A stretch of 64,000 nt of DNA. Source: CAWBVG01 sp963792175. GTDB taxonomy: Bacteria > Acidobacteriota > Vicinamibacteria > Vicinamibacterales > CAVVIG01. Each line of letters opens with the position of its first letter. Position 1 is the stretch's first letter. The position numbers and the translations under genes are program-made. Of the stretch, positions 26,263 through 34,693 are shown one piece after another. The stretch covers positions 62,001 to 126,000 of the forward strand of contig CAWBVG010000033.1 of assembly GCA_963792175.1 (NCBI GenBank), read 5' to 3'. The notes under the pieces are model-generated. The model was not told the origin of the DNA. It was given only the letters and a program-made list of their open reading frames with translations, and made no database searches.

Positions 26263-26376
26263 TGAAGGAGTGGTCGCGTGGGTCGAGTGGGTCAGGTGGG
26301 TCAGGTGGGTTGGTCGAGTGGGCCAGCGGTTCCTACCTGACCTACCCGACCGACCTGGCCTACCCGACTCGGCGTC
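26263..26376. repeat. Hairpin-type repeat, word GTGGGTCAG / CTGACCTACC
   Basis: The left arm (26263-26325) repeats GTGGGTCAG and GTCGAGTGG words. The right arm (26334-26372) carries CTACCTGACCTACCCGACC words. It fills the gap between the SDR start and the DUF1326 gene end on the minus strand. Confidence 0.75.
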
Positions 26377-27034
26377 AGTACGAGAACGTGCCGAAGAAGG
26401 CCGACCGCTTGTTCGGGTCGCTCCACTTCGTGCCGAGCGCCGCGCCGGTGAAGACGTGCTGCGCGGTCACACCCATCGCCGCGTCGTCGATCGTCGCGAA
26501 CGGATGGAACCACTGCATCGCGCCGCAGGTCGGATCGTGGACGAGGTGCTTGCTGACGTCGAGCGACGCCGGACCGGCGGACACCTGAATCTCGCCGCCG
26601 CGGTCGGTGAACTGAATCGGCGTCGGCGCCACCTGGACGATCGTGCCGACCAGACCGTTCGACAATTCGTTGGCCATCGCCACGAGGGCCAGCCGCTGCG
26701 CCGGGTTGGCGCGCTCGTCGACGAACATGGCCGAGCGCACGGCCGGCTTGGCGCCGCCCAGTTCGGTCATGCCCAGGTTCCGATCGCCCGACACCGCGGC
26801 GACCACCGACAGACCGTCAATCGCAATGCCGTTGAAGCTGCCGTGGTCGACCTTCCAGGCCAGCACCGCCTGCTTGCCGACGGTTTCTGCTTCGCTGTTC
26901 ATGATGCAGCCGCCGGTAAACACTTCGGCGGTCCGCGCTTCGACATACGAGCCCGTGACCGAGCCCTTACCGCCGGCCGCCAGCGGAGCGACCGCCAGAC
27001 CGAGCAGCGCCGACGCGAGAATCATTCGCTTCAT
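26375..27034 (-). CDS. Exported DUF1326-type protein
   Basis: The ATG at 27032-27034 gives 219 residues with a signal peptide (MKRMILASALLGLAVAPLAAGG). The mature part includes GSYVEARTAEVFTGGCIMN, a pattern I associate with the DUF1326 family, and single cysteines near residues 43 and 171 that could pair. It probably works in the periplasm. No catalytic motif is visible. The stop codon region overlaps the edge of the repeat at 26263-26376. Confidence 0.75.
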   Translation of the reverse strand: MKRMILASALLGLAVAPLAAGGKGSVTGSYVEARTAEVFTGGCIMNSEAETVGKQAVLAWKVDHGSFNGIAIDGLSVVAAVSGDRNLGMTELGGAKPAVRSAMFVDERANPAQRLALVAMANELSNGLVGTIVQVAPTPIQFTDRGGEIQVSAGPASLDVSKHLVHDPTCGAMQWFHPFATIDDAAMGVTAQHVFTGAALGTKWSDPNKRSAFFGTFSY

Positions 27035-27147
27035 ATGAGAGATTATACGTCCGCCTTCGCTCACCCATGCCGGGCGAGCTTCGGCGGGACAGGCTCTGAG
27101 CCTGCCTCGCCGTTGCGCGAAGCGCGGAGGCGGGAAAGGGAATCGCC

Positions 27148-28035
27148 GTGGCAGAAACGATTGGATTCATTGGACTTGGAGTCATGGGTAAACCCATGGC
27201 CGGACACCTGTTGAAGGGCGGCTATCGCCTCGTCGTTCACAACCGCAGCCGCGGGCCCGTCGACGAGCTCGTGGCGGCCGGCGCCACGGCGGCGGCCTCG
27301 CCCGCCGAGGTCGCCCGGGCGGCCACCGTGGTGATCACGATGCTGCCGGACACACCAGACGTCGAGCGCGTCCTCACCGGCCCCGACGGCGTGCTCTCCG
27401 CGATCCAGAAAGGCGCGATCGTCATCGACATGAGCAGCATTTCGCCTGTCGCGACCGAGCGGCTCGCGAAGGCGGTCGCCGAGAAGGGCGCCTCGATGCT
27501 CGACGCGCCGGTCAGCGGCGGCGAGATCGGCGCCATCAACGCCGCCCTCTCGATCATGGTCGGCGGCGAGGAGGCGGCGTTCGCGCGCGCGAAGCCGATC
27601 CTCGAAAAGATGGGCAACGCCGAAAAGATCATCCACATCGGCAAGTCCGGCGCCGGCCAGGTCTGCAAGGTCTGCAACCAGGTCGCGATCGGCGGCGCGC
27701 TCTCGGGTGTCAGCGAAGCGATCGCCCTCGCGAAGAAAGCCGGCGTCGACGCCGGGAAGGTGCGGCAGGCGCTGCTCGGCGGCTTCGCGGCGAGCCGGGT
27801 GCTCGAAGTTCACGGCGAGCGGATGCTCACCGGCAACTACAAACCCGGCTTCCGCACGAAGCTCTATCAGAAGGACCTGCGGCTGGCTAACGAAGCGGCG
27901 AGCGCAAACGGCGTCGCCGTGCCGGGCACCGCGAACGTCACGCAGCTGGTGAATGCGCTCGTGGCGTCAGGCGGAGGGGATCTCGATTACGCGGCGATAG
28001 CGACGGTGATCTTCAAACTGGCGGGGGTTTCGTGA
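27148..28035 (+). CDS. garR: 2-hydroxy-3-oxopropionate reductase / 3-hydroxyisobutyrate dehydrogenase family
   Basis: A GTG at 27148, with GGGAAAGGGA about 8 bases upstream, starts a 295-residue protein. GFIGLGVMGKPMA (7-19) is the NAD(P)-binding loop. DAPVSGGEIGA (119-129) is the family substrate-binding loop. The catalytic lysine is K174 in GAGQVCKVCNQ. Length and motifs match beta-hydroxyacid dehydrogenases; tartronate semialdehyde reductase (GarR) is the closest pattern, but 3-hydroxyisobutyrate or succinic semialdehyde activity is equally possible. It is a cytoplasmic soluble enzyme with no obvious operon partner. Confidence 0.88.
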   Translation: MAETIGFIGLGVMGKPMAGHLLKGGYRLVVHNRSRGPVDELVAAGATAAASPAEVARAATVVITMLPDTPDVERVLTGPDGVLSAIQKGAIVIDMSSISPVATERLAKAVAEKGASMLDAPVSGGEIGAINAALSIMVGGEEAAFARAKPILEKMGNAEKIIHIGKSGAGQVCKVCNQVAIGGALSGVSEAIALAKKAGVDAGKVRQALLGGFAASRVLEVHGERMLTGNYKPGFRTKLYQKDLRLANEAASANGVAVPGTANVTQLVNALVASGGGDLDYAAIATVIFKLAGVS

Positions 28036-28048
28036 CGAACGGTTCTGG

Positions 28049-28106
28049 TCACGAAGCCACGACGTTCTAATCGTAACTCGATCTCGATGCCTTCGTGAAA
28101 AGCGTG
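28049..28106. repeat. Degenerate hairpin, word CACGAAGC
   Basis: CACGAAGCCACGACG at about 28050-28064 faces CTTCGTGAAAAGCGTG at 28091-28106. It is a worn member of the CACGAA family seen at 32975 and 53073, placed between convergent genes. Confidence 0.5.
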
Positions 28107-28108
28107 TG

Positions 28109-28300
28109 CTAGTGTTTACAGCAGTCGCGCTCGCCTGAACAGCAGTCGGGCCTGACGGGATGGCCGTCGGGTCCGAACGCGCGCTGGGTCTCGACACACC
28201 AATACGCGGTGCCGTCGTACTTGTCGTAGAAGGTGAACTCGTCGGGATCCGGCCCTGACGTGACGAACATCCCTTTGTGCCGCAGGTTCAGGCAGTGCAC
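28109..28300 (-). CDS. Small Cys-rich conserved-looking protein
   Basis: This 63-residue protein begins MHCLNLRHKGMFV and ends CCSGERDCCKH, with six cysteines in total. The central FYDKYDGTAYWCVETQR is rich in aromatic residues. It looks like a real small protein rather than a shadow: it starts with ATG, lies in otherwise gene-free DNA, and its composition differs from the random arginine-rich frames here. The Cys and His residues near both ends could bind a metal. I have seen similar short proteins in acidobacterial genomes but cannot name a family. Function unknown. Confidence 0.6.
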   Translation of the reverse strand: MHCLNLRHKGMFVTSGPDPDEFTFYDKYDGTAYWCVETQRAFGPDGHPVRPDCCSGERDCCKH

Positions 28301-28350
28301 GCCGGTGTGAGTTTTGGCGAAGTCAGATGATCCATATCGGGAATCCGTTC

Positions 28351-28426
28351 ATTGGGTAATTGAGTAATTGGGGAATTGAGTAATTGGGCCAATGCAATTC
28401 CCCGATTACCCAATTACCCGATTACT
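28351..28426. repeat. Hairpin repeat, word AATTGGGTAATTGAGT
   Basis: The left arm 28351-28388 (ATTGGGTAATTGAGTAATTG) and right arm 28392-28426 (CCGATTACCCAATTACCC) are inverted copies of the same word with a very short loop. It lies just past the stop of the FAD subunit gene and probably acts as its terminator. The same word frames the four-helix-bundle gene at 55.5-56.1 kb. Confidence 0.85.
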
Positions 28427-28432
28427 TCAGAT

Positions 28433-29419
28433 TCACACGGTCTTCAGTCCCGCCGCCTGCATGATGGCGCGCTTGACCGCGGTTTTCGCGATCTGCACTT
28501 TGTAAGCGTTCCCGCTCATCGGCTTCGCATCGCTGACGGCCGCCTCGCCCGCAAGCGCGGCGGTCTGCTCGTTCAGCGGCTTGCCCGCCAGCGCCTCTTC
28601 CGCCGGACGCGATCGCCACGGCACCGGCGCCACGGCGCCCAGCACGACGCGCGCCGACGCGATGGTGTTGCCGTTCATCGTCAGCACCACGGTGGTGAAC
28701 GCCAGCGGCCAATCGTGCGACTGCTTGTAGCGCACTTCGTAGTGACCGGTTTTCACCGTGCCCGGAGGCGGGAGGATGACGTGCGTCAGCAAGTCCTCGT
28801 CTTCCAGCACGTTCTCCTTCAGCACGTTTGCCATCGTCGGCATGGTGAAGTACTCGGCCGCCGCCACCTCGCGCTCGCCTTTCGGTCCGAGGACGCGGAA
28901 CTTCGCGCCGTAGGCGACGAAGGGCACCGCGAGGCTCGACGGGTGGACGATGTGGCTCGGTCCGTCGTTGCCGAAGATCGCGTGGTACTGATTTTCGCCG
29001 TTGACCGCAAAGCAGCGCGAGCCGCCCTTCTTGTAGCAGACGAACTCTTCGTTCCGGAAGTACCAGCAACGCGGCCGCTGATTGATGTTGCCGCCGACCG
29101 TGCCCTGGTTCCGAATCTGGGGCGTGCCCACTTCGCCCGCCGCGCGCACCACCGCCGGGTACAGTCTCGTCACCTGCGCGTGCTCCGCGAGGTCCACGAT
29201 CCTGACCGCCGAGCCGATGCGCAGCCCACCGTCCGGCGTCGACGCCACCGTCGCATCGAGCCCTTTGACGTTGACGAGACGGTCCGGCGAATCGATGTAG
29301 TCCTTCATCCGCGCGAGCAGGTCCTGGCCGCCGGCAATCGGCAGCGCGATGCCGTCGACCTTGAGCGCGGCGACCGCTTCTTTCTCGTTCGCGGGGTTCA
29401 CGTAGGCAAAGGCTTTCAT
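28433..29419 (-). CDS. FAD-binding subunit of a second molybdenum hydroxylase
   Basis: The ATG at 29417-29419 comes one base after the large-subunit stop and gives 328 residues. IAGGQDLLARMKDYI and TPQIRNQGTVGGNIN are the FAD-binding loops. Just after them, RCWYFRNEEFVCYKKGGSRCF has three cysteines, one fewer than the copy at 13899, so an extra iron-sulfur cluster is less certain here. The protein passes electrons from the 2Fe-2S subunit to an acceptor. No cytochrome gene follows on this side, so the acceptor may differ from that of the first system. Confidence 0.9.
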   Translation of the reverse strand: MKAFAYVNPANEKEAVAALKVDGIALPIAGGQDLLARMKDYIDSPDRLVNVKGLDATVASTPDGGLRIGSAVRIVDLAEHAQVTRLYPAVVRAAGEVGTPQIRNQGTVGGNINQRPRCWYFRNEEFVCYKKGGSRCFAVNGENQYHAIFGNDGPSHIVHPSSLAVPFVAYGAKFRVLGPKGEREVAAAEYFTMPTMANVLKENVLEDEDLLTHVILPPPGTVKTGHYEVRYKQSHDWPLAFTTVVLTMNGNTIASARVVLGAVAPVPWRSRPAEEALAGKPLNEQTAALAGEAAVSDAKPMSGNAYKVQIAKTAVKRAIMQAAGLKTV

Positions 29420-29420
29420 G

Positions 29421-31613
29421 TCAGTTCGTCCCTCCCGCCTTCTGCTGCTCGAGCGCTGCGAGCACCTTGTGCGGATGCAGCGGCAGGCTGCGAATGGTCG
29501 CGCCGGTTGCATTGCGCACGGCGTTCGCAATCGCCGACGCCGTGGAGACGGTCGGCGGCTCGCCGATGCCGATGACGCCGCGCTCCGGCATGTTGTTCAG
29601 CACGATGTCGATCTTCGGCACGTCGGACATGCCGGCGAGGAGGTACCACTCCATGTTCGGGTTCACCATCTGACCGGTGACCCGATCGAGCAGCCGATCC
29701 TCGAACAGCGCGAAGTTGATCGCCGCGATCACGCCGCCGAGCGCCTGGTGCTCGGCCGTGAGCTTGTCGACGACCAACCCGCAGTCCTGAATCGCGAGAA
29801 TCCGCGTCACCTTGACGATGCCGGTTTCAACATCGACGGTCGCCTCCGCGAACTGCACGCCGCTGGTGCCGCTGCCCGACAGACCCTGCTGCCACCGGCC
29901 GTTCACGGAAATCGGCTCGGTGCCGATCAACTTGCACGCGTCCTTCCACGCCAGTCCCTTGGACGTGTTTCCCTTCACGTGGATTCGACCGCCCTCGGCG
30001 ACCAGCTCGGTGGGCTCCACGCCGAGCGACGGCGCTACCTTCGCGAACAACGCTTCGAGCGCGTCGACCGAGGTGACGCGAATCGCCGGCGTCACCGACG
30101 CCGCCGTCGTGCTGCCGCCCGACCCGCCGCTGAACGGCAGCAGCGAATCGCCAATCTCTGCTTTCACCGCGCTGACCGGCAGTCCGAACGTTTCGGCCGC
30201 GACCATCGCGACAATCGTGCGCGTGCCGGTGCCGATGTCCTGAGTGCCGCATTTCACGACCACGCTGCCGTCCGACAGGATGTCGACGCGTGCCTGGGAG
30301 CCGCCGCCGGCGCCGCCCCAGCGATGCGCCGACACGCCCATGCCGGTCTTGATCGGTCCCGGCGTCTGATCGCCGGTTGGATGACGTTTGTCCCATCCAA
30401 ACTGCTTCGCACCCGACGCGAAGTAGTCGGCCCACATGGCGTTCGGCCCGCGCGGGGGCAGGTTCTTCACGCGGAACGCGACCGGATCCATCTTCACGCG
30501 GTCCGCGAGCTCGTCCATCAGGATTTCCGTCAGGAAGCAGCCCTGCGGATGTCCGGGCGCGCGCATCGCGCGCTGCGGGCCCGCGTTGATGTAGACGTCC
30601 TTGTGGGTGCGCTTGCGGTTCGGGAAGTTGTAGATGTACGGCAGCGGGAACCCGGCCGGCTGGCCGGCGCCGCCGGTGCCCCAGCTCTGACCGTCGAAGG
30701 CGGTCAGCACGCCGTCCGCGGTGACGCCGGCGCGAATGTGCGCGGTGGCCGACGGCCGGTTGCCGGTGTCCAAATGCTCTTCCTTGCGATCGAGCATCAG
30801 CTTGACCGGCGCCTTCGCCTGCTGCGCGAGCTTCGCGCAGATCAGTCCCTGTGCGTCGGGACCGAACTTGCTGCCGAATCCGCCGCCCATGTACTGCGTG
30901 ATGCAGTGGACGTTCGACTGCGGGATCTTGAGTCCCTGCGCGAACTGCTGCGCCGACTGAATCACGGCCTGCGTCGAGATCCACGCCGTCAGCTTGTCGC
31001 CGTCCCACTCGCACACGCAGCCGTGCGTTTCGAGGCACACGTGCGTGATCACATGAGTGGAATAGGTCGCCTCGACCACGTGTGCGGCCTTCGCGAAGCC
31101 GTCATCCAGCGCGCCGGTTTCTTCCTTCGAGCCCTCGCGCACATTGCCGCCGGGGAACACGGCGGGCGCGTCGGCGGCCATCGCCTGTTCGACGCTGTTC
31201 AGATGCGGCAGCTGCTCGTACTGCACGCGGATCAAACGCGCCGCGTCCCGCGCACGCTCCTCCGTGTCCGCGGCGACGCCCGCGACGGGATCGCCCTGGT
31301 ACATGACCTGCGCGCCCGGCTCCTTCCACGCGAGCGCAGCCTTGACGCCCGGCGCCTTCTCTGCCGCGGAGAGATCGACCGACACGACGCGCGCATGCGG
31401 ATACGGCGAACGGACGATCCGGCCGTAGATCATGCCGGGACGATTGATGTCGTAGCTGTAGCGGGCGCGGCCGGTCACCTTCTCCGGGCCGTCGAGCCGC
31501 TTGACCGCCGTGCTGAGCAACACCGGCTTCGCGGGCCAGGCGTACTTCGGCGCCGCCGCGGCTGGGGCCGCTCCGCCCTGGCCTCCCCGGCCTCCCACCT
31601 GCTGGTCAGCCAC
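29421..31613 (-). CDS. Molybdopterin-binding large subunit of a second molybdenum hydroxylase
   Basis: The start is a GTG at 31611-31613, overlapping the 2Fe-2S stop by 8 bases; the protein has 730 residues and is intact. After a Gly/Ala-rich lead, RLDGPEKVTGRARYSYD begins domain one. YMGGGFGSKFGPDAQ, AMRAPGHPQGC and VIGIGEPPTVS are cofactor- and substrate-pocket motifs, the last holding the conserved catalytic Glu. It shares the general form of the large subunit at 11095 but lacks the long alanine-rich insert. Substrate unknown; xanthine, aldehydes or N-heterocycles are possible. It would be exported together with its Tat-bearing partner. Confidence 0.92.
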   Translation of the reverse strand: MADQQVGGRGGQGGAAPAAAAPKYAWPAKPVLLSTAVKRLDGPEKVTGRARYSYDINRPGMIYGRIVRSPYPHARVVSVDLSAAEKAPGVKAALAWKEPGAQVMYQGDPVAGVAADTEERARDAARLIRVQYEQLPHLNSVEQAMAADAPAVFPGGNVREGSKEETGALDDGFAKAAHVVEATYSTHVITHVCLETHGCVCEWDGDKLTAWISTQAVIQSAQQFAQGLKIPQSNVHCITQYMGGGFGSKFGPDAQGLICAKLAQQAKAPVKLMLDRKEEHLDTGNRPSATAHIRAGVTADGVLTAFDGQSWGTGGAGQPAGFPLPYIYNFPNRKRTHKDVYINAGPQRAMRAPGHPQGCFLTEILMDELADRVKMDPVAFRVKNLPPRGPNAMWADYFASGAKQFGWDKRHPTGDQTPGPIKTGMGVSAHRWGGAGGGSQARVDILSDGSVVVKCGTQDIGTGTRTIVAMVAAETFGLPVSAVKAEIGDSLLPFSGGSGGSTTAASVTPAIRVTSVDALEALFAKVAPSLGVEPTELVAEGGRIHVKGNTSKGLAWKDACKLIGTEPISVNGRWQQGLSGSGTSGVQFAEATVDVETGIVKVTRILAIQDCGLVVDKLTAEHQALGGVIAAINFALFEDRLLDRVTGQMVNPNMEWYLLAGMSDVPKIDIVLNNMPERGVIGIGEPPTVSTASAIANAVRNATGATIRSLPLHPHKVLAALEQQKAGGTN

Positions 31614-32202
31614 GGGCCACCCCCTTCGCCTTCGCCGCGTTGGCGGCTTCCAGGATTCGGACGAACGTGCCGCAGCGGCAGATGTTGCCGTCGAGGCCTT
31701 TGCGCATCTGCTCGGGTGTCGCGTTCGGATGCTTCTCGAGCAGCGCCACGGTCGCGACGACGAACCCCGGGGTGCAGAAGCCGCACATCAACGCGTCCGC
31801 GTCGCAGAACGCCTGTTGCACCGGGTGCAGCGTCGCGCCGTTGGCAAGGCCGTCCACGGTTCGAATCTGCTTCCCCTGCACTTCGATGGCGAGCGTCGAG
31901 CACGAGTAGACCGTGCGCCCGTCGACGATCATCGTGCAGGCCCCGCAGCTGCCGCGATCGCACACGCGCTTGTTGCCGGTGAGGTCCGCCCGGTTGCGGA
32001 TCGCGTCGAGCAGCGTGACACGCGGCTCGATTTTCAGCTCCAGGCGTTTGCCGTTCACCATCAGCGAAACCGGCACGTCGCCCGGGCCGAGGACACGTGG
32101 GCCGGTCTGCGCTTCGGTTTCGGCCACTCCGGCCGCGGTGACCGCCGAGGCGAGGCCGGTCACGCCCGCACCCTTCAGGAATTCTCTGCGGCTGACTGTC
32201 AT
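31606..32202 (-). CDS. Tat-exported 2Fe-2S subunit of the second molybdenum hydroxylase
   Basis: This 198-residue protein begins MTVSRREFLKGAGVTG, a clear twin-arginine signal. Cluster ligands are C81, C86, C89 and C101, then C140, C143, C175 and C177. Gene order on the minus strand is 2Fe-2S, molybdopterin, FAD, all overlapping or within a base, so the three are translationally coupled. It is the paralogue of the subunit at 10464 but clearly diverged. Confidence 0.93.
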   Translation of the reverse strand: MTVSRREFLKGAGVTGLASAVTAAGVAETEAQTGPRVLGPGDVPVSLMVNGKRLELKIEPRVTLLDAIRNRADLTGNKRVCDRGSCGACTMIVDGRTVYSCSTLAIEVQGKQIRTVDGLANGATLHPVQQAFCDADALMCGFCTPGFVVATVALLEKHPNATPEQMRKGLDGNICRCGTFVRILEAANAAKAKGVARG

Positions 32203-32214
32203 GGGGGGAATGAT

Positions 32215-32262
32215 ACCGCCAAAACGACGGGCGGAACGCGGCCGACGGGCGGAACGCGGCGC
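32215..32262. repeat. Direct repeat, two copies of GACGGGCGGAACGCGGC
   Basis: Two near-identical 17-18 bp copies follow each other directly at about 32225-32260, between the molybdenum hydroxylase operon promoter side and the stop of the membrane protein gene. Confidence 0.7.
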
Positions 32263-32265
32263 CGT

Positions 32266-33943
32266 TTACTGCGTGTACGACACGCGATAGACGCTGATCT
32301 CGCCGTGCTGTCCCTCACGCTCGGAGGGGCGCCGCGACACGAGCGTGAGGCCAGGCCAGGCGTCGAGCTCGTAGGTCAGCCGTCTGTAACGGTTACCGAT
32401 GAGACGCTCGCCGTGCACGAGAATGTATCTCGCGCCGTGCGTCTTCACCGTTGCCACCGATCCGTCGTCCGGAAACCGCTCCATCGCCAGGGTCAGGCGG
32501 CCGTACCACTGCGGAAAAAATCCGGCATACCCGTTCACCAGGTTCTGCCAGTGAAATGTCGAGTAATACATGTAGGTCGGATCGTGGAGCAACGACGGGG
32601 GGTATTCGAAGATCGTCGCGGTCGGACTGTCGCCAAGATCCTTGGCCACGTCGGCGTAGGCTTCTGATGGACCGGTGGGAATGATCTGCAGGGTGAGCGG
32701 CTTTGACGCGTACTCGGCCAGCAGCGCGAATCCCAGGAAGACAACCAGCGCGCGCCGCGCGGACCGCGACCGGATCGCGTCGGTCAGCCGCGCCACGCCG
32801 TAGCCGGCCAGCACGGCGAGTGAGAAGGCCACCAGGATGCCCATGCGCGCCGGTATCCGCAGCCCGCGAAATGGACGGATGTAATCGTAGAGAAGCGGAT
32901 ACGAGAAGCCGTTGAAGCCCAGGGAGATGTCGAAGGCGAGCAGAAGGCCGAGCAAGTACGCCCCGCGCGGATCGCCACGAAACCACGAAAGCACGAAAGC
33001 CCCTTTGGCAGGTTTCGTGTTTTCGTGTTTTCGTGGCCAGAAAGCGGCGCAGGCGAGGGCGATCGCGACGAATCCCGGGAAACAGCCGCCGCTCGTTGTC
33101 CCTGAACCGTTGAAACAGGTCGCCGTAGAGAAGATTCTGCTCCGGCGGCGCCAGGTAATTGCGGATGTGTGCGCTGCCGTCGGTGACCTCGGCGCGGCCG
33201 CGCTCGCCCACGATCTGCCCTGCCGACAGGTACGCTCTGGCGAGCGGAAGCACCGCGACGATCGCGACCAGGCCGCCGGCCGCCAGCGCCACCAGCCGCC
33301 GCTGCACCATCGTCCGGTCGGCGATCAGCATCGTGCCGCAGACGATCCCGAGATACGGCACCAGGAACAGACCGTAGTACATGCACGACAGGACTTGCCC
33401 CGCGACGAACAGCCCGAACCAGACGCCGTTCGCCATTCGCCCGCTCGCGAGCAGCCGGTGAAAGGCCCACAGCGCCAGCGGCAGACACTGCGTCTGCTGC
33501 AGCTGGAGGTGCGGGAGGTGGTCGATCCGATAGGGGACGAACGCGAAGACGATGCCGGCGAGGATTGCGGCGGCGACGTTCCCCGTCAGCGACCGTACGA
33601 GCAGGGCGGTACCGGCACCCGACACGACGAAGCCGGACAACAACACCAGGTTGTGGACCAGCAGCGGCGCGACGCCCGCCCAGTGCAGCGGCGCCGCCAC
33701 GACACCCGGCAGGAGCAGCGTTTCGGTGAAGGCCAGCGTCTTGCGCTCGGGATAGAAGATGTTGGCGTCGAACAGCCGCGCCGGCGCCCGCGGCAGCTGG
33801 TGCGCCACCCATGCCAGCGTCCATGTATTCAGCAGCGGATCGCCGTCGTCGTGCACCCCGTCGTGCAGGTGGAGCGCCTGCGGATAGGTCATCACGGCGG
33901 TCAGCGCCGTGAACACCAGCAGCATCGACGCGAAGAACTTCAC
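32266..33943 (-). CDS. Multi-spanning membrane protein (glycosyltransferase-like), one frameshift, contains an in-frame hairpin repeat
   Basis: The GTG at 33941-33943 overlaps the upstream small gene as GTGA. About 560 codons encode ten or more hydrophobic helices, with DPLLNTWTLAWVAHQL near the start, FVPYRIDHLPHLQLQQTQ, and a C-terminal soluble part (IFEYPPSLLHDPTYMYYSTFHWQNLVNGYAG). The layout resembles membrane GT-C glycosyltransferases, with an early acidic DDGDP-type motif. A one-base shift near 33085 divides the frames. Between the two halves the hairpin at 32975-33036 is read through as PRKHENTKPAKGAFVLSWFRG. The protein at 38800 is a paralogue with the same order of motifs. Role unknown, perhaps cell-surface glycan synthesis. 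Confidence 0.75.
32975..33036. repeat. Hairpin repeat inside a coding region, word CACGAAAAC
   Basis: CCACGAAACCACGAAAGCAC (32975-32999) pairs almost perfectly with GTTTTCGTGTTTTCGTGG (33013-33036); the loop is 13 bases. In the sense of the membrane protein gene it stays open and adds about 20 residues to a loop. Confidence 0.9.
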
Positions 33944-34122
33944 GACTCGAGAATGTCGAGCAGCTCGGTCAGCGCGGACAGTTCCTGCCGCGCGGCGTAG
34001 ATGATGGCGCGCCGCTCCTGAAGCGTCGGGGTCGACCAGCCGTCGTCGTGCTCGAAGCGGACTTTGCCGTCAGCCGCCACTTCGACCACGACCGTGTCCA
34101 TCGGCTCGACGTAGAGGCGCAT
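33940..34122 (-). CDS. Small hypothetical protein upstream of the membrane protein
   Basis: This 60-residue protein begins MRLYVEPMDTVVVEVAADGKVRF and ends LLDILES. Its stop is overlapped by the start of the membrane protein (GTGA), and it follows the ACT protein by 10 bases, so all three are likely one operon. It is acidic and soluble, with two short beta strands and a C-terminal helix likely. I do not recognise it. Confidence 0.6.
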   Translation of the reverse strand: MRLYVEPMDTVVVEVAADGKVRFEHDDGWSTPTLQERRAIIYAARQELSALTELLDILES

Positions 34123-34132
34123 GATCCGAGGG

Positions 34133-34513
34133 TCAGATACCAGCGGCCGCGGCGGCGCGCTGCGCGTCTTCGACTCCCAGCACGATCATGGCGGAATGAG
34201 AACCTTCGGAGCCGCCGCCGTAGCTGTATTCGACGTTCACGTCGGCATCCCGTACGAGCTTCAGCAGCGGCGCCAGGGATCCGGGTGCGTTCGGGATCGT
34301 CGTCACGACCACGTCGCGCTCGGTGACCTGATGATGGTGCTCGCGCAGGACCGCCGCGCCGTGCACATGATTGTCGACGACCATGCGCAGCTGACCGCCG
34401 GCGTCAAGCGCCATCGCCTGCACGTTCACGCGCTCATCTGACAGCAGGCGGCACACGCCGGCCAGCGCGCCCGGACTGTTCGGCAGGCGCAGCGATAGTT
34501 CAATTCGGATCAT
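34133..34513 (-). CDS. Tandem ACT-domain protein
   Basis: The ATG at 34511-34513 starts MIRIELSLRLPNSPGALAGV, an ACT domain (about 2-65), followed by a second (about 70-126, VTTIPNAPGSLAPLLKLVRDADVNVEYSY). The length of 126 residues is normal for stand-alone tandem ACT proteins, which bind amino acids and regulate partner enzymes. The frame is open further upstream but that part is Cys-rich repeat DNA. It is the first gene of the small operon with the 60-residue and membrane proteins. No target can be named. Confidence 0.85.
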   Translation of the reverse strand: MIRIELSLRLPNSPGALAGVCRLLSDERVNVQAMALDAGGQLRMVVDNHVHGAAVLREHHHQVTERDVVVTTIPNAPGSLAPLLKLVRDADVNVEYSYGGGSEGSHSAMIVLGVEDAQRAAAAAGI

Positions 34514-34527
34514 GCAGGGGATGATAA

Positions 34528-34582
34528 AGCATCCGCAGGAGACAAGGACACAAAGGAGAACAGAGGACACAGAGCGAAGAGC
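34528..34582. repeat. Single repeat arm, word GGACACAAAGG
   Basis: GACAAGGACACAAAGG and GAACAGAGGACACAGAGC are imperfect tandem copies of one word. The same word forms the hairpin at 48287-48388. No clear opposite arm is visible, so this is a half element. Confidence 0.7.
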
Positions 34583-34629
34583 AACGGCTGAGCGAACCGG
34601 ATGTGGCGAGCGAACCGAAGGCGAGCGAA

Positions 34630-34680
34630 CCCCGCGGCGGGCTGCGGCCTCCCAGATGGCCGACAGCCCGCCGCGCGGGG
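34630..34680 (-). terminator. GC-rich hairpin after the OmpA gene
   Basis: CCCCGCGGCGGGCTG (34630-34644) pairs with CAGCCCGCCGCGCGGGG (34664-34680) across a 19-base loop. It begins 14 bases past the OmpA stop codon. It has no U-tract, so it is a hairpin that may slow or end transcription rather than a canonical intrinsic terminator. Confidence 0.6.
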
Positions 34681-34693
34681 CGCGGGGCAGATG

